Shown piece by piece: positions 60,884-64,000 of a DNA stretch of 64,000 nucleotides. Numbering within the stretch: the stretch's first letter is position 1; each line of letters begins with the position of its first letter. Both the position numbers and the translations under genes were made by a program. The stretch comes from Robertmurraya siralis (lineage in GTDB: Bacteria > Bacillota > Bacilli > Bacillales > Cytobacillaceae): positions 99,690 through 163,689 of the forward strand of contig NZ_SWLZ01000008.1 in assembly GCF_005502275.1 (NCBI RefSeq), given 5' to 3'. The notes beneath the pieces were generated by a model that made no database searches, was not told the DNA's origin, and saw nothing but the letters and a program-made list of their open reading frames with translations.

Positions 60884-61507
60884 ATGCGTCGAGAAGTACC
60901 ATTTAATAAAATGATAGGATCAGAAGAAGAATTACGAGCGTTAGTTGGTTATCCAAGTGAAATTGTAACCAAAAAAGTTGTCCGTTATTTGGATGAACAT
61001 TGTCGTACGTTCATCTCTTTATCGCCTTTTTTGACAATGTCGACAGCTGATAAGTCGGGGTTTTGTGATGTATCACCAAGGGGAGACAGTCCGGGTTTTG
61101 TATTGGTTTTAAACAAGAATTATTTAAGGCCGGGTAACAAGAGGGTGGATTCGCTCTCAAACATAATTAGCAATCCAAAGGTGGGGCTCTTATTTTTTAT
61201 TCCAGGATTAGGAGAAACGTTGCGGGTCAACGGAAAAGCTTTTATAGTGAAGGATGAGGAGTTGCTTAAGCAAATGGCTGTAAATGGGAAAACCCCCATG
61301 TTAGCTGTTGCTGTCGAGGTGAACGAGTGTTTTATCCATTGTGCCAAAGCATTTAAAAGATCTAGGCTATGGGATTCTTCATCATGGCATAGTAAAGCGA
61401 AGTTACCATCCGCGGCAAATATGCTACGTGATCACACTAAGTTATCCGATTATTTATCAGAGGATTTAGAAGAAATGTTAAAAGAGGACTATAAAGAACT
61501 TTATTAG
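60884..61507 (+). CDS. PNPOx-like FMN-binding protein
   Basis: 207 residues with the split-barrel fold of pyridoxamine 5'-phosphate oxidase-like proteins (MSMEG_1061/YR-type group). Seen: FISLSPFLTMSTADKSGFCDVSPRGDSPGFV near 45-75 (shown in pieces: FLTMSTADKSGFCDVSPRGD), SNPKVGLLFFIPGLGETLRVNGKA near 105-125, and VAVEVNECFIHCAKAFKRSRLW. It may reduce or oxidise a small molecule with FMN or F420; the substrate is unknown. AAAGGAGGG precedes ATG 60884, 22 bases after the amidohydrolase, so it ends that operon. Confidence 0.85.
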   Translation: MRREVPFNKMIGSEEELRALVGYPSEIVTKKVVRYLDEHCRTFISLSPFLTMSTADKSGFCDVSPRGDSPGFVLVLNKNYLRPGNKRVDSLSNIISNPKVGLLFFIPGLGETLRVNGKAFIVKDEELLKQMAVNGKTPMLAVAVEVNECFIHCAKAFKRSRLWDSSSWHSKAKLPSAANMLRDHTKLSDYLSEDLEEMLKEDYKELY

Positions 61508-61742
61508 TCTGAAGTACATATGAGTATTGGGCAAATTACTTAAGAGGACGACTCCTGCAGGAAATGCTAAGTTTTTCGGACATCCTCGTCTTTTAGTTAA
61601 GCTAAAAGGATATAGAAAGTGATCTAAAAATGAACACCGATACATAACAAAGCCAAGAATTTTAAAACTTTTTGACTCTTGACTAATACTTGTAGCTTTT
61701 GAGACGATAATCCTATCACTTTTTGAAAGATGAGGTTGTGTT

Positions 61743-62195
61743 ATGGCGGATTTCCAATCAAGTATTATCATTGAGAGACCTGTAGCGGAAGTATTTGAGT
61801 ATTTAATAACGTTGGAAAATATTACAGATATCATGCCTAATGTGGTGAAGTTAGAAAAATTGACAGAGGGTCCGATTAAAAAAGGGACGAAACTATTAGA
61901 AACAAGAAATGTTCGCGGAAGAGAGACAAAAGCGGAAATTGAAATTATTGAGTATGAGCCCAATCGAGTTTATACAACGGAAAGTGTGGCAGGTGCCATC
62001 ACGATTACGTATAAATACTTATTTGAAGCGATTGAAGAAGGGACACAAGCTCAGTTTGAAGCCGATGTAAAAATAAAAGGGCTGTTCAGCTTTTTCTCAA
62101 GGCGTGCACTTGTGAAAATCCTTAAACAGGAAGATGGTTATTTGCTGCGATATTTAAAGGAAGAAGTCGAAGGAAAGAAAGAAGGGACTGAGTAA
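61743..62195 (+). CDS. SRPBCC-family (polyketide cyclase/START-like) protein
   Basis: 150 residues. The pattern SSIIIERPVAEVFEYLITLE at the start, RGRETKAEIEIIEYEPNRVY in the middle and the SRRALVKILKQEDGYLLRYLKEEVE C-terminal helix is that of the SRPBCC/polyketide_cyc2 fold, which binds a lipid or other hydrophobic molecule in a helix-grip cavity. Role unknown. ATG 61743 with a weak GAGG ribosome site. It stands alone after 235 bases of non-coding sequence. Confidence 0.75.
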   Translation: MADFQSSIIIERPVAEVFEYLITLENITDIMPNVVKLEKLTEGPIKKGTKLLETRNVRGRETKAEIEIIEYEPNRVYTTESVAGAITITYKYLFEAIEEGTQAQFEADVKIKGLFSFFSRRALVKILKQEDGYLLRYLKEEVEGKKEGTE

Positions 62196-62237
62196 AAAGG
62201 TCGGACTCTTTACACGATCCCTTACTGATCTCCTGAC

Positions 62238-62906
62238 TTAATCTATTTTGTAGCTCCAGAAGCGCTCGTTTTGTAGCCACGCAATAATTTGTGGGTCGTT
62301 TTGCTTCAGTTTTTTCTCGGCATCGGCGACCATTAATTGGGTCTGGGAACGATGCGCTTTAATTGTCGCAAGCTTTGTTGAAATAAAAGGATGAACATCA
62401 TGAATAATATCTGGTTCCCCTAACTCCTCAACACAGTTCTTTGAGAATGCCACTAAATTTAATTTCGGTCTTTTCTCTTTTGCCATTCGCTTTACGGTTT
62501 CAACGACAGCGGCCCCTGTTGCATCATGGTCTGGATGGACAGAATATCCAGGGTAAAAACTAATAATAAGCGAAGGATTGACTTCAGCAATGATTGAACT
62601 AAAGTCATTGATCAATTTCTCTTGATCTTCGAACTCAACGGTTTTATCTCGATAGCCAAGCATTCTTAAGTCAGTGATTCCTAATGTTTGTGCGGCATTT
62701 TGCAGCTCCTGCTTTCGTATTTGTGGAAGTGTTTCCCGATTACAGAAAGGAGGATTTCCCATGTTTCTCCCCATTTCACCTAACGTCAGGCAAGCATAAG
62801 TGACCGGTGTACCATTGCTAATATGACTGGCGATCGTACCTGAAACACCAAATGCCTCATCGTCTGGATGAGGGAAAATAACTAATACATGCCGTTCTTT
62901 TTCCAT
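62238..62906 (-). CDS. bshB2: BshB2, bacillithiol biosynthesis deacetylase
   Basis: 222-residue zinc deacetylase of the LmbE/PIG-L family that turns N-acetylglucosaminyl-malate into glucosaminyl-malate in bacillithiol synthesis. Zinc motif PHPDDEAFG at 12-20 and HPDHDATG near 122-129. It is the YojG (BshB2) type, with its standard neighbour yojF just upstream on the same strand. ATG 62906 follows GGAGAAG. The second, main deacetylase BshB1 would be elsewhere. Confidence 0.9.
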   Translation of the reverse strand: MEKERHVLVIFPHPDDEAFGVSGTIASHISNGTPVTYACLTLGEMGRNMGNPPFCNRETLPQIRKQELQNAAQTLGITDLRMLGYRDKTVEFEDQEKLINDFSSIIAEVNPSLIISFYPGYSVHPDHDATGAAVVETVKRMAKEKRPKLNLVAFSKNCVEELGEPDIIHDVHPFISTKLATIKAHRSQTQLMVADAEKKLKQNDPQIIAWLQNERFWSYKID

Positions 62907-62987
62907 TAAAGATCTTCTCCTTCCATACTATAACTTTATAGTGAGTTATTTTCAGTCGTTCTAATTTTATGCCAGCTCCATTTTCAA

Positions 62988-63335
62988 CTATTCAAATGGT
63001 GTTTGGCTAATCTCTAAGGCAACAGCGAGCTTGCCTTGAAAATCATGACCGGCTAGAAGCAATCTTCCTTTTTCATCCATTTCATAATGAGTGATTCCCT
63101 CGGCATACACCCAGCCAATATCCAGTTTTAATCCTACACGATATGGATTCGGCCCTGTAATTTTTCCAAGCGTGTAAACTAACTTTGCGTTACGAATGTA
63201 AGCACCTGATGAAAAAAAAGATTCATCATGGTGGGTTGCATATGCACCATTAGTCGTTTCAAGATGGATATATACTTCTTGATTAGCTAAGCGATTAAGT
63301 TCTTTTTGTACAATTTCCGTATTCACTGCTTCCAA
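62988..63335 (-). CDS. yojF: YojF-family protein (DUF1806)
   Basis: 115 residues of unknown function, conserved with bshB2 in Bacillus. Seen: EVYIHLETTNGAYATHHDES near 20-40, GAYIRNAKLVY, GPNPYRVGLKLDIGWVYAEG near 60-80. Soluble, beta-rich. TTG 63335 follows AAAGGAGG by 10 bases. The pair yojF-bshB2 with 81 bases between implies a joint transcript and a link to bacillithiol, but I know of no biochemical function. Confidence 0.87.
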   Translation of the reverse strand: MEAVNTEIVQKELNRLANQEVYIHLETTNGAYATHHDESFFSSGAYIRNAKLVYTLGKITGPNPYRVGLKLDIGWVYAEGITHYEMDEKGRLLLAGHDFQGKLAVALEISQTPFE

Positions 63336-63583
63336 TGTAGAATACCTCCTTTAAAACATCCAAGCGTACATTCATTCTACTAAAATTGATGGCAAAAAAG
63401 AAATAGTTGGCTTACAACCATGATCAATCTACTTAAAAAGGGTTCTTATAGGTTGGGAATTCTGGTGTTTATTGCAGTTGTTTTGAATGTCATTACAAAG
63501 ATATGGTGATGAATGGCGCGAAGCTGAGGCATCATTGCCAGTGTGTTACTTTTTAGTGCAGCTTTCTTCCAAAAATCCGAATC

Positions 63584-63612
63584 AAAAAAAGAGCAGCCTC
63601 TTGGATGCTCTC
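63584..63612 (-). terminator. Minus-strand terminator
   Basis: On the minus strand AGAGCA...TGCTCT forms a 6-bp stem followed by TTTTTTT. It would end a leftward transcript entering from beyond the window edge. Confidence 0.6.
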
Positions 63613-63688
63613 AGCTTTTCAACAAAGGCATCGAGAGTACTCTCGCTGTCTTTTGGCATTTTGGATGGAATTGCGGTTAAAATACGTT

Positions 63689-63741
63689 AATTTCAGCTCC
63701 AAGCGCTTGCTTTCCGGGGGCGGTGAGCCTCCACGGAGCAG
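63689..63741. repeat. GC-rich Bacillus intergenic repeat, partial copy 2
   Basis: Read on the minus strand: GGAGGCTCACCGCCCCCGGA then AAGCAAGCGCTTGGAGCTGA, the right-hand part of the same repeat family as 23371-23485 (GAGGAGGCT...GGAAAGCAAGCG...GAGC). Confidence 0.6.
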
Positions 63742-63763
63742 TGGCCCCAATGAGAGGTTTTCA

Positions 63764-64000
63764 GACAGAACGGGTAAAGCGATCAAGACTTCAGTCCGAA
63801 TAAGAGTTGTAATCGGACAGAACGAGTGCAACGAGCAAGACTTCAGTCCGAATAAGAGTTGTAATCGGACAGAACGGGCAAAGCGATCAAGACTTCAGTC
63901 CGAATAAGAGTTGTAATCGGACAGAACGAGTGCAACGAGCAAGACTTCAGTCCGAATAAGAGTTGTAATCGGACAGAACGGGCAAAGCGAGTAAGACTTC
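63764..64000. repeat. 52-bp tandem array, alternating A/B units
   Basis: Units start with GACAGAACG at 63764, 63816, 63868, 63920 and 63972, exactly 52 bases apart; the fifth is cut by the window end. Units 1, 3 and 5 read GACAGAACGGGYAAAGCG; units 2 and 4 read GACAGAACGAGTGCAACGAG. The last 24 bases, ending in GAATAAGAGTTGTAATCG, are the same in all. GTCCGA and TCGGAC pair across each unit junction. No unique spacers, so not CRISPR. Confidence 0.9.

Larger units (their letters stand above)
63336..64000. other. 665-base repeat-rich region at the right edge
   Basis: Starts with the yojF promoter region, then a minus-strand terminator (63584-63612), the palindrome CGAGAG-TA-CTCTCG (63630-63643), a partial GC-rich Bacillus repeat (63689-63741) and the 52-bp tandem array to the end. 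ORFs here (63487-63690, 63605-63907, 63619-63831) are made by the repeats and are not called. Confidence 0.6.

Noticed and set aside
63605..63907. 100-codon ORF across the 52-bp array
   Set aside because: The unit length is not a multiple of three, so the frame drifts through the repeat; no ribosome site and no protein-like pattern.
63764..64000. CRISPR array
   Set aside because: Units are contiguous 52-base repeats with no unique spacers and no cas genes nearby.
1..64000. rRNA, tRNA, riboswitch or intact transposase genes
   Set aside because: Looked for and not seen; only hairpins, terminators and non-autonomous repeats were found.

Overview
The window comes from a low-GC, spore-former-type Bacillota, almost certainly a Bacillaceae species. 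Evidence: strong AAGGAGG ribosome sites with frequent GTG/TTG starts, a TnrA-type MerR regulator with perfect TnrA boxes, a treP-treA-treR block with TreR operators and a cre site, a yojF-bshB2 pair (bacillithiol synthesis), a BmrA-type exporter, and repeats typical of Bacillus genomes. A complete nos (N2O reductase) cluster makes it a nitrous-oxide-respiring or denitrifying bacillus. I do not assign a species.

Layout, left to right. 1-90: start of a ModE-like regulator. 440-1225: an SDR oxidoreductase. 1262-5451: trehalose PTS operon. 5622-9094: fixABCX, an electron-bifurcating ETF/quinone-reductase module, then a 21-bp-periodic repeat and a chemoreceptor. 11709-18256: proline uptake and oxidation (putP, proline dehydrogenase) with a perfect sigma-54 promoter and a divergent PAS/AAA+ sigma-54 activator that heads a line with a StrB-like kinase and MsrAB. 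18313-22684: TetR/MMPL exporter unit and an MFS exporter. 23603-24491: tnrA and two divergent small-protein genes missing from ordinary ORF lists. 24897-33806: a heterodimeric ABC exporter, a TrxB-like flavoprotein, a YbaK-like deacylase, a double P-loop ATPase and an ABC-2 exporter. 33856-37181: a merR-bmrA-CPBP protease operon with a 19-bp-spacer MerR promoter. 37271-40015: AlkD-like, HAD phosphatase and a PQQ-type sugar dehydrogenase lipoprotein. 40297-42845: TetR-controlled ABC-2 exporter with paired operators.

42879-50766 is the centrepiece: nosC-nosZ-nosB-nosD-nosY-nosF plus a YtkA/SurA-like lipoprotein on the minus strand, divergent from a Crp/Fnr regulator. Both promoters carry a TGTGA-N6-TCACA-type box centred at -41.5 from a plausible start, which predicts co-activation under oxygen limitation. 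No nosL is present; the lipoprotein with an MSDMDH motif is a candidate copper-handling substitute.

51337-61507 is a peptide-use unit: IclR regulator, Dpp/Opp-type ABC importer, M14 carboxypeptidase, amidohydrolase and an FMN-binding PNPOx-like protein. The right end holds SRPBCC, bshB2, yojF and a 52-bp tandem array running off the window.

Non-coding structure is unusually rich. One fold-back repeat family (GGCTCATTT...AAATGAGCC ends) occurs at three or four places: in the proDH/sigma-54-activator intergenic region, in the MMPL leader, between nosZ and nosB, and as a degenerate copy before fixA. There are two families of 21-bp-period repeats, a GGGGCTGTCC fold-back element, and two copies of a common Bacillus GC-rich repeat. 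No rRNA, tRNA, CRISPR array or intact transposase was seen.
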